This document shows positions 26,054-35,270 of a DNA stretch of 64,000 bases, piece by piece. The notes beneath the pieces were generated by a model, which saw only the letters and a program-made list of their open reading frames with translations, did not search any database and was not told where the DNA came from. Each line of letters begins with the position of its first letter. Position 1 is the first letter of the stretch. Source of the stretch: Pseudomonadota bacterium (lineage in GTDB: Bacteria > Pseudomonadota > Alphaproteobacteria > Sphingomonadales > Govanellaceae); contig QEVO01000001.1 in the NCBI GenBank assembly GCA_003577275.1, forward strand, positions 310,001 through 374,000. Reading direction: 5' to 3'. A program made the translations under genes and the position numbers.

Positions 26054-27469
26054 ATGACGGGCAAGAAAGACAAGGCGAAAACGATCCCCGCGGCCAACGC
26101 GCTGTGGGGCGGGCGGTTTGGCGCCGGGCCGGCGGAGATCATGGAAAAGATCAACGCCTCCATCGGCTTCGACCATCGGCTCTACCGTCAGGACATCGCC
26201 GGCTCGCGCGCCCATTGCCGCATGCTGGTGGCGCAACGGATCATCGCCGAAGCGGACGGCGCGGCGATCTTACAGGGCCTTGATCAGGTGGAGGCCGAGA
26301 TCGCCGCCGGCAAGATGGTCTTCGATCCCAAGCTCGAAGACATTCACATGCACGTGGAATCGCGGCTCAAGGAAATCATTGGCGAGGCGGCCGGGCGGCT
26401 GCACACCGCGCGCTCGCGCAACGATCAGGTAGCCACTGATTTTCGTCTCTGGGTGCGCGACGCCATCGACGCCATCGACGGCGCGCTTCATGAGCTCTTG
26501 GCGGCGCTTATCGATCGGGCGGAGGAATACGCCGACGCGGTGATGCCGGGCTTTACCCATTTGCAGGCGGCGCAACCGGTGACCTTCGGCCATCACTTGC
26601 TGGCTTATGGCGAGATGTTCAGCCGCGACCGCGGCCGGCTCGCCGATTGCCGCCGGCGCTTGAATGAATGCCCGCTGGGGTCAGCGGCGCTGGCCGGCAC
26701 GTCCTATCCCATCGATCGCGACATGACCGCTGCGGCGCTCGGCTTTGACCGGCCCGCCGCCAATTCCCTCGATGCGGTATCCGATCGCGATTTCGCGCTG
26801 GAATTTTTGTCGGCGGCGTCGATCACGGCGGTGCACCTGTCGCGGCTGGCCGAGGAAATCGTGTTGTGGGCGAGTGCGCAGTTCGGCTTTATCTCCTTGA
26901 GCGACGCCTTTACCACCGGCTCGTCGATCATGCCGCAAAAGCGCAACCCAGACGCCGCCGAACTCGCCCGCGCCAAGGCGGGGCGGGTGATCGGCGCGCT
27001 CAATAGTCTGCTCATCGTCATGAAGGGGCTGCCGCTCGCCTATTCCAAGGACATGCAGGAAGACAAGGAGGCGACCTTCGATGCGGCGAATGCGCTGGCG
27101 CTATCGCTGGCGGCGATGACCGGCATGGTGCGCGATCTGACCGCCAATCGTCAGCGCATGGCGTCGGCCGCCGGCGTCGGCTTTACCACCGCCACCGATC
27201 TTGCCGACTGGCTGGTGCAGCGTCTGGCGATGCCGTTTAGGCGCGCCCATCATGTGGCCGGGGCGCTGGTGAAGTTGGCGGAAGAAAAAGGCTGCGGCCT
27301 GGAAGCCTTGACGTTGCCCGACATGCAAACGGTGGAGCCGGCCATCACGGCCGAAGTATTCACGGTGCTCGGGGTGGAAAATTCGGTGAAAAGCCGCACC
27401 AGCTTCGGCGGCACGGCGCCAACGCGGGTGCGCGAGGCGGCGCGCCGCGCCCGGGAGAGATTGTCATGA
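26054..27469 (+). CDS. argH: Argininosuccinate lyase
   Basis: A 471-residue enzyme that splits argininosuccinate into arginine and fumarate, the last step of arginine synthesis. The fumarase/aspartase superfamily signature [12 protein letters not shown] is near residue 293, and the N-terminal LWGGRF and [19 protein letters not shown] segments are specific to ArgH. The start at 26054 (MTGKKDK) is preferred over an earlier ATG that would overlap the divergent gene. Its TGA overlaps the start of a tiny lipoprotein gene, then lysA follows; this three-gene order is conserved in the class. Confidence 0.97.
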   Translation: MTGKKDKAKTIPAANALWGGRFGAGPAEIMEKINASIGFDHRLYRQDIAGSRAHCRMLVAQRIIAEADGAAILQGLDQVEAEIAAGKMVFDPKLEDIHMHVESRLKEIIGEAAGRLHTARSRNDQVATDFRLWVRDAIDAIDGALHELLAALIDRAEEYADAVMPGFTHLQAAQPVTFGHHLLAYGEMFSRDRGRLADCRRRLNECPLGSAALAGTSYPIDRDMTAAALGFDRPAANSLDAVSDRDFALEFLSAASITAVHLSRLAEEIVLWASAQFGFISLSDAFTTGSSIMPQKRNPDAAELARAKAGRVIGALNSLLIVMKGLPLAYSKDMQEDKEATFDAANALALSLAAMTGMVRDLTANRQRMASAAGVGFTTATDLADWLVQRLAMPFRRAHHVAGALVKLAEEKGCGLEALTLPDMQTVEPAITAEVFTVLGVENSVKSRTSFGGTAPTRVREAARRARERLS

Positions 27470-27567
27470 GATTAATCGCGCTTCTCCTGTTGTGCCTGAC
27501 GGCGGCGTCTTGCGGCAAGAAGGGGGATCTGATGCCGCCCCCCGGTTATGAAGCGCCGGCGAAGTAG
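27466..27567 (+). CDS. LptM-like small lipoprotein
   Basis: A 33-residue lipoprotein whose ATG overlaps the argH stop (ATGA). A hydrophobic signal ends in LTAASC with the lipidated Cys at 16, followed by [10 protein letters not shown], the short conserved signature of LptM/YifL proteins. In E. coli LptM helps the LptD outer-membrane translocon mature. A gene of this kind between argH and lysA is usual in alphaproteobacteria. It is short enough to be missed by automatic calling. Confidence 0.8.
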   Translation: MRLIALLLLCLTAASCGKKGDLMPPPGYEAPAK

Positions 27568-27574
27568 GGGCAGC

Positions 27575-28846
27575 ATGGATCATTTTCAATACAAGAACGG
27601 CGAACTGCATGCCGAAAACGTACCGCTGCGACGCATCGCGGCGGCGGTGGGTACGCCGTTTTACTGCTATTCGACGGCAACCCTGGTGCGTCACTACCGC
27701 GTCTTTCGCGATGCCATGGCGGGAATGGACGCGCTCGTCTGCTTTGCCGTCAAGGCCAACAGCAATCTGGCGGTGCTGCGCACGCTGGCCCGCCAAGGCG
27801 CCGGCGCCGACGTGGTGTCGGGCGGCGAGCTGAAGCGGGCGCTGGCCGCCGGCATTCCAGCGGAGCGCATCGTGTTTTCCGGCGTCGGCAAGACGCCGGA
27901 GGAAATGACGGCGGCGCTTAATGTCGGCATTTTGCAGTTCAATGTCGAATCGGAAGCTGAGCTGGCGGCGTTGTCGGCGGTGGCCTTCCGGCTTGGCCGG
28001 CGCGCCGCGGTGGCGTTTCGCGTTAACCCGGATGTCGACGCCAAGACCCACGCTAAGATTTCCACCGGCAAGGCGGAAAACAAGTTTGGCGTGCCGTGGT
28101 CGCGGGCGCGGCAGCTATATGCGCGCGCCGCGCAGTTGCCGGGCATTGATGTGGTTGGCGTCGACGTGCACATCGGTTCGCAGTTGACCGAGCTGGGGCC
28201 GTTTGACGAGGCCTTCGGTCGGGTCGTCGACCTGGTGCGCGCCTTGCGAGCGGACGGACACGCCATCCGGCGGGTCGATCTCGGCGGCGGGCTCGGCATT
28301 CCTTACGACCGCGCCGGCGCGCCGCCGCCGCATCCGGAGCGCTACGCCGAGGTGGTGCGGCGCGCGGTGTCCGGCCTTGATTGTCAGATCATCTTGGAGC
28401 CAGGGCGGCTGATCGCCGGCAACGCCGGGGTGCTGGTGGCCAAGGTGATCTATGTCAAGGAAGGGGAAAGCCGCCGCTTCGTCATCATCGACGCGGCGAT
28501 GAACGATCTCATTCGGCCGAGCCTTTATGACGCCTACCATGAAATCGTGCCGGTGCGCGCGGCTTCGCCGAACGTCATTATGACGGCGGCGGATGTGGTT
28601 GGCCCGGTGTGCGAGACCGGCGACGTCTTTGCCACCGATCGCGCGTTGCCGCCGTTGGCGGCGGATGATCTGGTGGCCATCCTGTCGGCGGGCGCGTATG
28701 GCGCGGTCATGGCGTCGACCTATAATTCACGAGCGTTGGTGCCGGAAGTCTTGGTGGATGGCGAGGCGTTCGCCGTGGCCCGGCGTCGTGTGACGGCTGA
28801 GGAATGGCTGGCGTTTGAAAGCCTGCCCGATTGGCTGAAGGATTGA
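27575..28846 (+). CDS. lysA: Diaminopimelate decarboxylase
   Basis: A 423-residue PLP enzyme making lysine from meso-diaminopimelate. The Schiff-base lysine is Lys60 in CFAVKANSN; HIGSQLTE and the glycine-rich GGGLGIPY bind the phosphate, and the C-terminal GPVCETGDVFA and AGAYGAVMAS motifs complete the active site across the dimer. The start at 27575 is eight bases after the small lipoprotein gene, behind AGGGGCAGC. It continues into the TIGR02302 gene after 25 bases, so all four genes from argH on are probably one transcript. Confidence 0.97.
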   Translation: MDHFQYKNGELHAENVPLRRIAAAVGTPFYCYSTATLVRHYRVFRDAMAGMDALVCFAVKANSNLAVLRTLARQGAGADVVSGGELKRALAAGIPAERIVFSGVGKTPEEMTAALNVGILQFNVESEAELAALSAVAFRLGRRAAVAFRVNPDVDAKTHAKISTGKAENKFGVPWSRARQLYARAAQLPGIDVVGVDVHIGSQLTELGPFDEAFGRVVDLVRALRADGHAIRRVDLGGGLGIPYDRAGAPPPHPERYAEVVRRAVSGLDCQIILEPGRLIAGNAGVLVAKVIYVKEGESRRFVIIDAAMNDLIRPSLYDAYHEIVPVRAASPNVIMTAADVVGPVCETGDVFATDRALPPLAADDLVAILSAGAYGAVMASTYNSRALVPEVLVDGEAFAVARRRVTAEEWLAFESLPDWLKD

Positions 28847-28871
28847 GCGCTGAGAGGGGAGAGCGTTCCTG

Positions 28872-30860
28872 TTGCGAACAGACCAACATCTGCCCACCGT
28901 GGGTCGCGTTCGCAGCCGGACGCTGGCGGCCGCCAAGGCGCTGATGCCGGCGCTGGGCATCGCCGCCGGCTTTACCGCGCTGTCGCTCCTGAATTTGTGG
29001 GACAACGCGCCGCCGGCGCTCCATGCCCTGATCTTCATCGCCGCCCTGGTGGTGGGCGCGATCAGCGTGCTGCATGCGTTGCGGGCGCTGATTGCGCCCT
29101 CGCCGCGGCGCGCCTTGCATTGGGCGTGGTATCTGACGCTGCCGCCGTTGTTGATCATCGGCAGCTTCGCCGCCGGCGATGATTGGCAACGGCGGCTGAC
29201 GGTCGGCTTTCGCCCCGGCTTGCTGTTCGCGCCGCCGCCCATGGAGATCGAGGCGACGGCGACGCCGCCGGCCTATACCCGCCAGCCGGTGATCCGCTTG
29301 AAAATCCCCAGCGACGGCAATGTCATTGCGTTGCCGGTGGACTCGCGGATTGAAGTGCGGGCATCGGGCGCGCGCTTTGCGCCGCTGTTGGCCTGGGGCA
29401 GCGAATCGGTGCTGTTGCGGCCGGAAAAGCCCGGCGTATTCGCCATCGAGGGCGAGGTGCGGCGCGACGGCGACGTGCGGGTCACCTTCGCCGGGCGCAC
29501 GCTGGCGGGCTGGCGTTTCAAAGTGGTTGAAGACGCGCCGCCGAAAGTCGCGCTGGCGGCGGCGCCCACGGTGACGGCGCGGGGATCGCTGCGGTTGCAT
29601 GTCGAGGCCAGCGATGACTATGGCATCGACTATGCAGCGATACGGCTGCGCCGCGTCGATGGCGGCGAGGAGGCGCTCATCGATTTGCCCATATACGGCG
29701 CAAAACAAGTGGAGGAAATCATCTATCGTGATTTGCGCACCCATGCTTTCGCCGGCGCGCAGGTGACGCTGCAGGTGGTGGCGGTGGATGGTCGCACCCA
29801 GGAAGGCGTCAGCGAGCCGTTGCCGTTCCAGCTGCCGCAGAGGCGCTTCAAGAATGCCGTCGCGCAATCCTTGGCGGCGATCCGCGAGACGATCAGGGAT
29901 GGCAGCATTGAAGATCTGGAACAGGCGACGCGTCGTCTGGCGGCGGTTTCCGAATCGGCGGCTGTTCATGCCGATGTGACGGTGCAACTTGGGGTGCGCA
30001 CCGCCTATCAACGCCTGCGCTCGGGCGTTGATGAACAGGGGCGGCAGGATATCATCAATTTGTTGTGGGACCTGGCGCTGCGCGCCGAAGACGGCGCATT
30101 GAGCCAGACCGAGACGCAACTCCATGACGCCATAGAAAACCTGAAGATCGCCTTGAAAAAAGGTATGGAGCCCGCGAAAACCGAAGCGGCGATGCAAGAG
30201 CTGGCCTCGGCGTTCGAAGCTTACGGCCGCGCCCGCAGCCGGCGTTTGGGCGGGGCGCTTGGCGATCGTGAAAATTTCGATTGGGTAGCGGTGCAGCGCT
30301 TTCTGTCGCGGCTTGCTGATGTCATGACGGCGGGTGACGCCGTCGCTGCCGTGGCGCAGTTGTCCGATCTGGAAGCCGGACTGGAGGAGCGCGGCGCGCT
30401 CATGCTGTCGGCGATAGCCTATCGTCGTTTCCTGGTGGCCAATTATGCGCGCCGGCTGTTGGACGACGTGGCGCGCGAACAGCGCCAGTTGCTGTCGCGA
30501 TCGGTGGAGCCGGCGTCCGGTGACGGCGCCGCCGGCGATCAGGCGGCGCTGCGCGAGGTCATTACCGGCGTCATCGAGCAGCTCGATCGCGCCGGCGTTG
30601 ACAACATCGAATCGCTGCGCCGCGCCAAGGCGGCCATGGATGATGCTTTACGGCAGTTGGCCGCCGGCGAAGCAAAAGAAGCGGCGATGTCGCAGGCGCA
30701 GGCGCTCACCGCGCTCGATGTGGCGGGAAAGGCGCTCGCCGCCGTACCGTCGCCGCTCGCCACTGCGCCCGACGGCCGGCTGCACGATCCCTTGGGCCGG
30801 CCGCTGCCGCCGCTTCCCGGCACCGGCGTCGATAATGAGGTCGGGCGCGGCAAGCCTTAA
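28872..30860 (+). CDS. TIGR02302/DUF4175-family membrane protein, short form
   Basis: A 662-residue protein with two or three N-terminal transmembrane helices (about 25-95) and a long, helical cytoplasmic or periplasmic part rich in coiled-coil heptads. The segments PPAYTRQPVIRL and EASDDYGIDYAAIRL match the TIGR02302 family that follows lysA in this class. From memory the family usually runs to about 800-900 residues with a Gln/Gly-rich tail; here the tail is missing and the protein ends at VGRGKP. The start is a TTG at 28872 with GAGAGGGGAGAG upstream. Its function is unknown. It ends four bases inside the convergent cpdR. Confidence 0.75.
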   Translation: MRTDQHLPTVGRVRSRTLAAAKALMPALGIAAGFTALSLLNLWDNAPPALHALIFIAALVVGAISVLHALRALIAPSPRRALHWAWYLTLPPLLIIGSFAAGDDWQRRLTVGFRPGLLFAPPPMEIEATATPPAYTRQPVIRLKIPSDGNVIALPVDSRIEVRASGARFAPLLAWGSESVLLRPEKPGVFAIEGEVRRDGDVRVTFAGRTLAGWRFKVVEDAPPKVALAAAPTVTARGSLRLHVEASDDYGIDYAAIRLRRVDGGEEALIDLPIYGAKQVEEIIYRDLRTHAFAGAQVTLQVVAVDGRTQEGVSEPLPFQLPQRRFKNAVAQSLAAIRETIRDGSIEDLEQATRRLAAVSESAAVHADVTVQLGVRTAYQRLRSGVDEQGRQDIINLLWDLALRAEDGALSQTETQLHDAIENLKIALKKGMEPAKTEAAMQELASAFEAYGRARSRRLGGALGDRENFDWVAVQRFLSRLADVMTAGDAVAAVAQLSDLEAGLEERGALMLSAIAYRRFLVANYARRLLDDVAREQRQLLSRSVEPASGDGAAGDQAALREVITGVIEQLDRAGVDNIESLRRAKAAMDDALRQLAAGEAKEAAMSQAQALTALDVAGKALAAVPSPLATAPDGRLHDPLGRPLPPLPGTGVDNEVGRGKP

Positions 30861-31222
30861 GACGCCGCCGCCAGCGCCCGCGCCACGGCGGCGCCGATCT
30901 CATCAAGGGAGAACGGTTTTGAAATGACGTCGTGAATGAGTTCGTCAAGATTGTGCGCGCGCTGCTTCTCGGCGGCATAGCCGGTCATCAGCAGCACTGG
31001 CATGCCAGGATAGGCGGCGGTCACCTTGAGCGCCAGCGCGATGCCGTCCATCACCGGCATGACGATATCGGTCAGCAACAGATCGAACGGCTCTTCCTCC
31101 AGCGCTTGCAGCGCCGCGCCGCCGTCGGCCACCGCCCGCACGCGATGGCCATGATGCTCCAGGGCGCGACAGACGAAGGCGCGCACCGTCTCTTCATCTT
31201 CGGCCACCAGGATGTTCGCCAT
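30857..31222 (-). CDS. cpdR: CpdR-like single-domain response regulator
   Basis: A 121-residue stand-alone receiver: ILVAEDEETVRAFV, phospho-acceptor Asp52 in LLTDIVMPVMDGIALAL, LMTGYAAEKQRAHNLDELIHDVISKPF. The stretch AEKQRAHNLD is, to my knowledge, specific to CpdR, the adaptor that in its unphosphorylated form brings ClpXP to the cell pole to degrade cell-cycle regulators. It ends in ALAAAS; a C-terminal alanine tail is known in the Caulobacter protein. It is transcribed leftward behind an MJ0042 zinc-ribbon gene with 13 bases between them. Confidence 0.85.
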   Translation of the reverse strand: MANILVAEDEETVRAFVCRALEHHGHRVRAVADGGAALQALEEEPFDLLLTDIVMPVMDGIALALKVTAAYPGMPVLLMTGYAAEKQRAHNLDELIHDVISKPFSLDEIGAAVARALAAAS

Positions 31223-31235
31223 GGCGCTGCGCCCT

Positions 31236-32003
31236 TTACCTCTTGTCGCCGCCGACAAAGGTGACGCGGATGTCCTGCGCATCCGGCGGCGGATTGGCGA
31301 GCCTGGTTTCAAACTCCACCACCTCGCCCGGCGCTACGGTTTTTGTCTTAGCCTCAAACACCCAGGTCTTTAAATCCAGCGCGCGATTGTCTAAGAGCAC
31401 CACCTCGATCGGCGGCAGGTGGGCGGCGTTCTCGCCGATATTCTCGATCTTGCCGCGAATGACCAGCGTCAGCACGCCCTCGATGAAACGCTGCGAGGGT
31501 TCCAGATCGCGAAACTTCAATCGCTCGTTGAGGGTGATCGGCGGCCGCGCGCGTTGCTCGTTGCTTGCCTGCCACGCGGTCATCGGATCAACGCCGACGA
31601 GGGCATAAAGATGATGAAGCTGCGGCCAGGCGGTGACGAGCGGACGCGGAAACGCCGCCAGGACGCCGATCACGCAGGCGACAAAGCCGAAAAGCCCGGC
31701 CCAGCCCCAGGCGCTGGTCGCCTGCCGCTGGCGCGGCAAGGCCGGCAGATTGGCGCGGGGCGCCGGCCGCCGCGGCCGGCGCGCCTCCGCGGCGTCAGCG
31801 TCGGCATTGGGTTCATCGGGGGCGCTGCTGGCGGCGGGCGGCTCGGGCGCCAGCGGCGGCTCTTCCGCGCCGGACGGCAGGGGCGGCGGCGTCTCAAACC
31901 AGGTATGTCCGCAGCGGGCGCAACGAACGGTGCGCCCGCTCGGCCTGAGGAGCGCGTCGTTCACCAGATACCGGGTCGCGCAATCTGGGCAGGTGAGAAT
32001 CAT
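31236..32003 (-). CDS. MJ0042-type zinc-ribbon membrane protein
   Basis: A 255-residue protein with an N-terminal zinc ribbon (CPDCATRYLVNDALL, RCARCGHTWFETPP), a Pro/Ala/Glu-rich linker (about 42-95), one transmembrane helix (about 105-125) and a C-terminal DUF3426-like beta domain ending in ARLANPPPDAQDIRVTFVGG. Proteins of this design lie next to ftsE in many alphaproteobacteria. They are thought to be membrane-linked regulators or envelope proteins, but no function is proven. It is divergent from ftsE with 171 bases between. Confidence 0.85.
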   Translation of the reverse strand: MILTCPDCATRYLVNDALLRPSGRTVRCARCGHTWFETPPPLPSGAEEPPLAPEPPAASSAPDEPNADADAAEARRPRRPAPRANLPALPRQRQATSAWGWAGLFGFVACVIGVLAAFPRPLVTAWPQLHHLYALVGVDPMTAWQASNEQRARPPITLNERLKFRDLEPSQRFIEGVLTLVIRGKIENIGENAAHLPPIEVVLLDNRALDLKTWVFEAKTKTVAPGEVVEFETRLANPPPDAQDIRVTFVGGDKR

Positions 32004-32174
32004 CTAATGCCCTGTTAAGACGCCCATTTCGGCCTTTATAGGGGCTGCCCCCATATAACGCAATAGCGCCGCCGCCGGGCCGTTGCCCCTGGACGCCTTA
32101 CCCCCGCCTGTGCCATGTTGAGCGCCGAATAATGATCGGGGCTTGCCGGCAAGCAGGCCAGCGGTGAGGTCGAG

Positions 32175-32858
32175 TTGATTCTGTTTGAAAATGTCGGCAT
32201 GCGCTATGGGTTGGGGCCCGAGGTGCTGCACAACATCAGCTTCGAGCTGAGGGCGGGCTCCTTCCATTTTCTCACCGGGCCGAGCGGCGCCGGCAAGTCG
32301 TCGTTGATGCGGCTGTTATACTTGGCGCATCGCCCGTCGCGGGGCAGCATCACCATGTTCGGCAAGAATGTCGTGGCGGCGCGGCGCGACGAGTTGCCGG
32401 CGTTGCGGCGGCGCATCGGCGTGGTGTTTCAGGATTTTCGCTTGCTCGAGCACTTGACGGCGCTGGAAAACGTCATGCTGCCGTTGCGCATCGCCGGCGG
32501 CGAGGAAAAGCTCATCCGCGAGCATGCCGAGGAGCTCCTGCATTGGGTGGGCCTGGGCGATCGCCTGGCCGCCCGGCCGTCCACCTTGTCGGGCGGCGAG
32601 CAGCAGCGGGTGGCGATCGCCCGGGCGGTGATCGCCAAGCCCGATCTTCTCTTGGCCGACGAGCCCACCGGCAACGTGGATTCCGAAATGGCCGACCGCT
32701 TGATGCATCTCCTCATGGAATTGAACAAGCATGGCACCACGATGTTGATCGCTACCCATGACATGGCGGTGGTCAACAGCATGGGCGCGGCGCAGCTTCA
32801 TCTCGCAGGCGGCGTGCTGCAGCTTGTCGGCGCGCGGGGGAGCGGCCATGGCGCGTAG
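32175..32858 (+). CDS. ftsE: Cell division ATP-binding protein FtsE
   Basis: A 227-residue ABC ATPase: Walker A GPSGAGKSSL, Q-loop VFQDFRLL, signature LSGGEQQRVAIARA, Walker B LLLADEPTGN, H-loop ATHD. The FtsE-type start LFENVGMRYG is clear. Translation appears to begin at a TTG at 32175 following GGTGAGGTCGAG. FtsE with FtsX forms the divisome transporter-like complex that activates cell-wall amidases through ATP hydrolysis. ftsX overlaps it by 11 bases. Confidence 0.95.
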   Translation: MILFENVGMRYGLGPEVLHNISFELRAGSFHFLTGPSGAGKSSLMRLLYLAHRPSRGSITMFGKNVVAARRDELPALRRRIGVVFQDFRLLEHLTALENVMLPLRIAGGEEKLIREHAEELLHWVGLGDRLAARPSTLSGGEQQRVAIARAVIAKPDLLLADEPTGNVDSEMADRLMHLLMELNKHGTTMLIATHDMAVVNSMGAAQLHLAGGVLQLVGARGSGHGA

Positions 32859-33732
32859 GCGATTAAAAGCCCTGGCTGCCGGCGCTGATCGCGTCAGCAC
32901 GCGGCTGTTGCCGTGGGTGGTGGCGGTGATGGTCTTTCTCTCGGCGCTGGCGCTGGCCGCCCTGCTGGCGGTTCATGGCTCGGTCTCGGCCTGGACGGGC
33001 GACATGGAGCGCAAACTGACGGTGCAGGTGACCACCGGCGATCAGGCGTCGCGCGAGCGTCAGGTGAGCGCCGCCGCCGCCTACCTGCGCGCGCTGCCCG
33101 GCGTCGATGCGGTGCATATTTTGGCTGATCGCGAAATCCTTGATCTTTTGGAACCATGGCTCGGCGCCGGCAACGTCGACGGCGACCTGCCGGTGCCGGC
33201 GCTCATTGACGTCACCCTCGCCGAGGGCGCAACGGTGCATCCATCGGCGATCGCGGCGCGGCTGAAAACAGTGGCTCCCGATGCCTCGCTCGACGATCAT
33301 GAACAATGGCTCGGCCGGGTGCGCGATCTGGCGGCGATGATCGAAGGCGTCGCCGTTGCGGTGCTGGCGTTGGTGACCCTGGCCACCATCGCCATCGTGG
33401 TGTTCGGCGCCCACGCCGGGCTTGCTGCGCACCGCGCCACCATCGAGACGCTGCATCTCATCGGCGCGCACGATAAATTGATCGCGCGGGAATTCCAGGA
33501 CCGCTTTCTCCTCTTGGGCCTGAAGGGCGGCGTCATTGGCCTGGCGCTGGCGGCGGCCTCGATCTTCGTCGCGCGGCGGATCATCGGCGAGCTTGGCGTC
33601 GGCGTTCTGGGGCCGATGACGATCAGCATGGAAGAACTTGCGGCGCTCTTCAGTCTGCCGCTTTTTGCCGCCCTCGTTACCATGCTGACGGCGCGCTTTA
33701 CCGTTCTTGCCGCGCTGCGGCGCATGGTGTGA
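32848..33732 (+). CDS. ftsX: Cell division protein FtsX
   Basis: A 294-residue membrane protein of the FtsX family: one N-terminal helix (about 19-43), a periplasmic domain (about 44-165) containing the typical VTTGDQASRERQVSAAAAYL and ALIDVTL segments, then three helices in the C-terminal half. The start at 32848 overlaps the ftsE end. The periplasmic part in E. coli contacts the amidase activator EnvC. It is followed nine bases later by a YdcF-like gene, so the operon runs on. Confidence 0.93.
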   Translation: MARRRLKALAAGADRVSTRLLPWVVAVMVFLSALALAALLAVHGSVSAWTGDMERKLTVQVTTGDQASRERQVSAAAAYLRALPGVDAVHILADREILDLLEPWLGAGNVDGDLPVPALIDVTLAEGATVHPSAIAARLKTVAPDASLDDHEQWLGRVRDLAAMIEGVAVAVLALVTLATIAIVVFGAHAGLAAHRATIETLHLIGAHDKLIAREFQDRFLLLGLKGGVIGLALAAASIFVARRIIGELGVGVLGPMTISMEELAALFSLPLFAALVTMLTARFTVLAALRRMV

Positions 33733-33741
33733 GACCTCGCC

Positions 33742-34362
33742 ATGGCTCGTCCCCGCCGCCGACCGAGAAAGACCGTCTATATCCTCAACGCGTTGGCGAT
33801 CCTGGCGGCGCTGTGGCTCGGCGGCTTTGTCTGGTTCGTGGCGGCGTTGCCGGAAGCGCCGCAGCAGCCGACGCGGCGAACCGACGGCATCGTCGTGTTG
33901 ACCGGCGGCGCGTATCGTATCGCGCTCGCCGCCCGGCTGCTGGCCGACGGCATGGCCGAGCGGATGCTGGTGTCGGGCGTTTATACCCTCGTTGACGATG
34001 AAACCTTGCGCCGCAGCGTCGGCATCTCGCCCGAGCTTTTCGCCTGCTGCGTCGATCTCGGCCGCGCCGCCACCAACACGGCGGAGAATGCCCAGGAGAC
34101 GGCGACGTGGGCGGCGGACCATAACTACCGCTCGCTGCGGGTGGTGACCGATTACGACCACATGCCGCGCAGCTTGAAGGAGTTGCAGCGCGCCATGCCC
34201 ACGGTCGAACTGATCGCTCATCCGGTATCGCGCTATACCGTCGGCAAGGACATGAAACGCGCCAGTTTGAGCCGACTGGCGCTGGAATATCTGAAGTTTT
34301 CCCGGGTCGCGCTCAGCGTTTGGAGCGCCGATCTGTGGCGCGCGCTGCAGGAGGCGCTCTAA
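33742..34362 (+). CDS. YdcF/ElyC-family (DUF218) envelope protein
   Basis: A 206-residue protein with one N-terminal anchor (about 12-36) and a DUF218 domain: TDGIVVLTGGAYRIALAARLLADG, the acidic/basic pocket in RAATNTAENAQETATW and VVTDYDHMPRSLKEL. Family members such as ElyC influence envelope polysaccharide precursors. Tight placement between ftsX and a PlsC-like acyltransferase (0-9 base gaps) suggests an envelope role. A conserved trio of this type follows ftsX in many alphaproteobacteria. Confidence 0.85.
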   Translation: MARPRRRPRKTVYILNALAILAALWLGGFVWFVAALPEAPQQPTRRTDGIVVLTGGAYRIALAARLLADGMAERMLVSGVYTLVDDETLRRSVGISPELFACCVDLGRAATNTAENAQETATWAADHNYRSLRVVTDYDHMPRSLKELQRAMPTVELIAHPVSRYTVGKDMKRASLSRLALEYLKFSRVALSVWSADLWRALQEAL

Positions 34363-35094
34363 ATGACGGCGTTCAAATCGGCGGTGTTTAGCGGCTGCCT
34401 CGCGCTATGGACGGTTTTCATCGGCGGCATCATCGGCTTTCCGGCGTTTTTCTTGCAGCGCCGCGCCGCCTTCGTCATTCAACGCTGGTGGGGGCGTGGC
34501 GTCTTGGTGCTGCTGCGCGTCTTCGCCGGCGTGCGCTTTGAAATCATTGGCCGGGAGAAACGGCCGCCGGGCAATATTCTCATCGCCTCCAAGCATCAGT
34601 CGATGTGGGATACGGTGATTTTTCTGCTATTGGAAGAAACGCCGCCCGCCTTCGTGTTGAAGAAGGAGCTTATCAAGATCCCAGTCTACGGCTGGTATTG
34701 CCTCAAGGCCGGCATGCTGCCCATCGACCGCGACGGCGGCGCGCTGGCGCTGCGCGCGCTACAGCGCTTGGCCAAGCAGCGGTTTGCCGAAGGCCGCTCC
34801 ATCGTCATCTTTCCCGAAGGTACGCGGATGAAGCCGGGCGAACATCAGCCCTACCAGTCGGGCGTCGCCGGCCTTTACAAGATCCTCAACGTGCCGGTCG
34901 CGCCGGTGGCGCTCAACTCCGGCTTGTTTTGGCCCAAGGCGGGGCTAACCGGCAGGCGGGGGGTCATCCGCCTGGAATACCTCGACCCCATCCCGCCGGG
35001 TCTCGACAAGCGCGCCTTCCTCGACCTCCTGGAGGCGCGAATCGAGCCGGCGACCCGCCGCCTGGAGGCGATGGAGGCTGCTCCCCCCTTGTGA
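34363..35094 (+). CDS. 1-acyl-sn-glycerol-3-phosphate acyltransferase (PlsC family)
   Basis: A 243-residue membrane acyltransferase. The catalytic HxxxxD motif reads KHQSMWDT, and the phosphate-binding motif IFPEGTRMKPGE is about 75 residues further on. It would make phosphatidic acid from lysophosphatidate. The gene begins at the base after the previous stop, so it is coupled to the YdcF-like gene. An additional PlsC could also supply re-acylation for the LplT-like transporter encoded at 24174, by inference. Whether this is the main essential PlsC cannot be told from the window. Confidence 0.9.
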   Translation: MTAFKSAVFSGCLALWTVFIGGIIGFPAFFLQRRAAFVIQRWWGRGVLVLLRVFAGVRFEIIGREKRPPGNILIASKHQSMWDTVIFLLLEETPPAFVLKKELIKIPVYGWYCLKAGMLPIDRDGGALALRALQRLAKQRFAEGRSIVIFPEGTRMKPGEHQPYQSGVAGLYKILNVPVAPVALNSGLFWPKAGLTGRRGVIRLEYLDPIPPGLDKRAFLDLLEARIEPATRRLEAMEAAPPL

Positions 35095-35147
35095 ATCATG
35101 GGGAAAACCCCAAAACAGCGCGGCGGCGCGCCGGTTTCAGGCGCAAG

Positions 35148-35156
35148 TTATCCACA
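35148..35156 (+). promoter_or_regulatory. Consensus DnaA box upstream of nrdJ
   Basis: TTATCCACA is a perfect DnaA 9-mer. It is followed by two direct copies of CATGTGG (35161-35167 and 35182-35188); the first also forms an inverted pair with CCACA of the box. It is about 120 bases before the nrdJ start and 40 bases before the likely -35 box, a position suited to activation or repression. Confidence 0.45.
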
Positions 35157-35188
35157 GCCCCATGTGGAAACATAACGTGAACATGTGG

Positions 35189-35218
35189 TTGACCTCGCCG
35201 CCCCCTCGCGCCTACACT
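35189..35218 (+). promoter_or_regulatory. Candidate nrdJ promoter
   Basis: TTGACC (35189-35194) and TACACT (35213-35218) are separated by 18 bases and resemble the sigma-70 -35 and -10 boxes. Transcription would start near 35226, about 45 bases before the ATG. No cobalamin riboswitch is visible in the remaining leader. Confidence 0.45.
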
Positions 35219-35270
35219 TCGTCAAAGAGTCGCCCCCGTCCTGGGCCAGCCACAAGGTATCCTTCACGCC

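Noticed and set aside
32863..34221. 452-codon frame antisense to ftsX and the YdcF-like gene
   Set aside because: Composition is low-complexity (Arg, Gln, His) and it covers two well-recognised genes on the other strand.
35095..35270. Cobalamin riboswitch or NrdR box upstream of nrdJ
   Set aside because: I looked for the B12-box and for the NrdR consensus and saw neither; only the DnaA box and promoter stand out.
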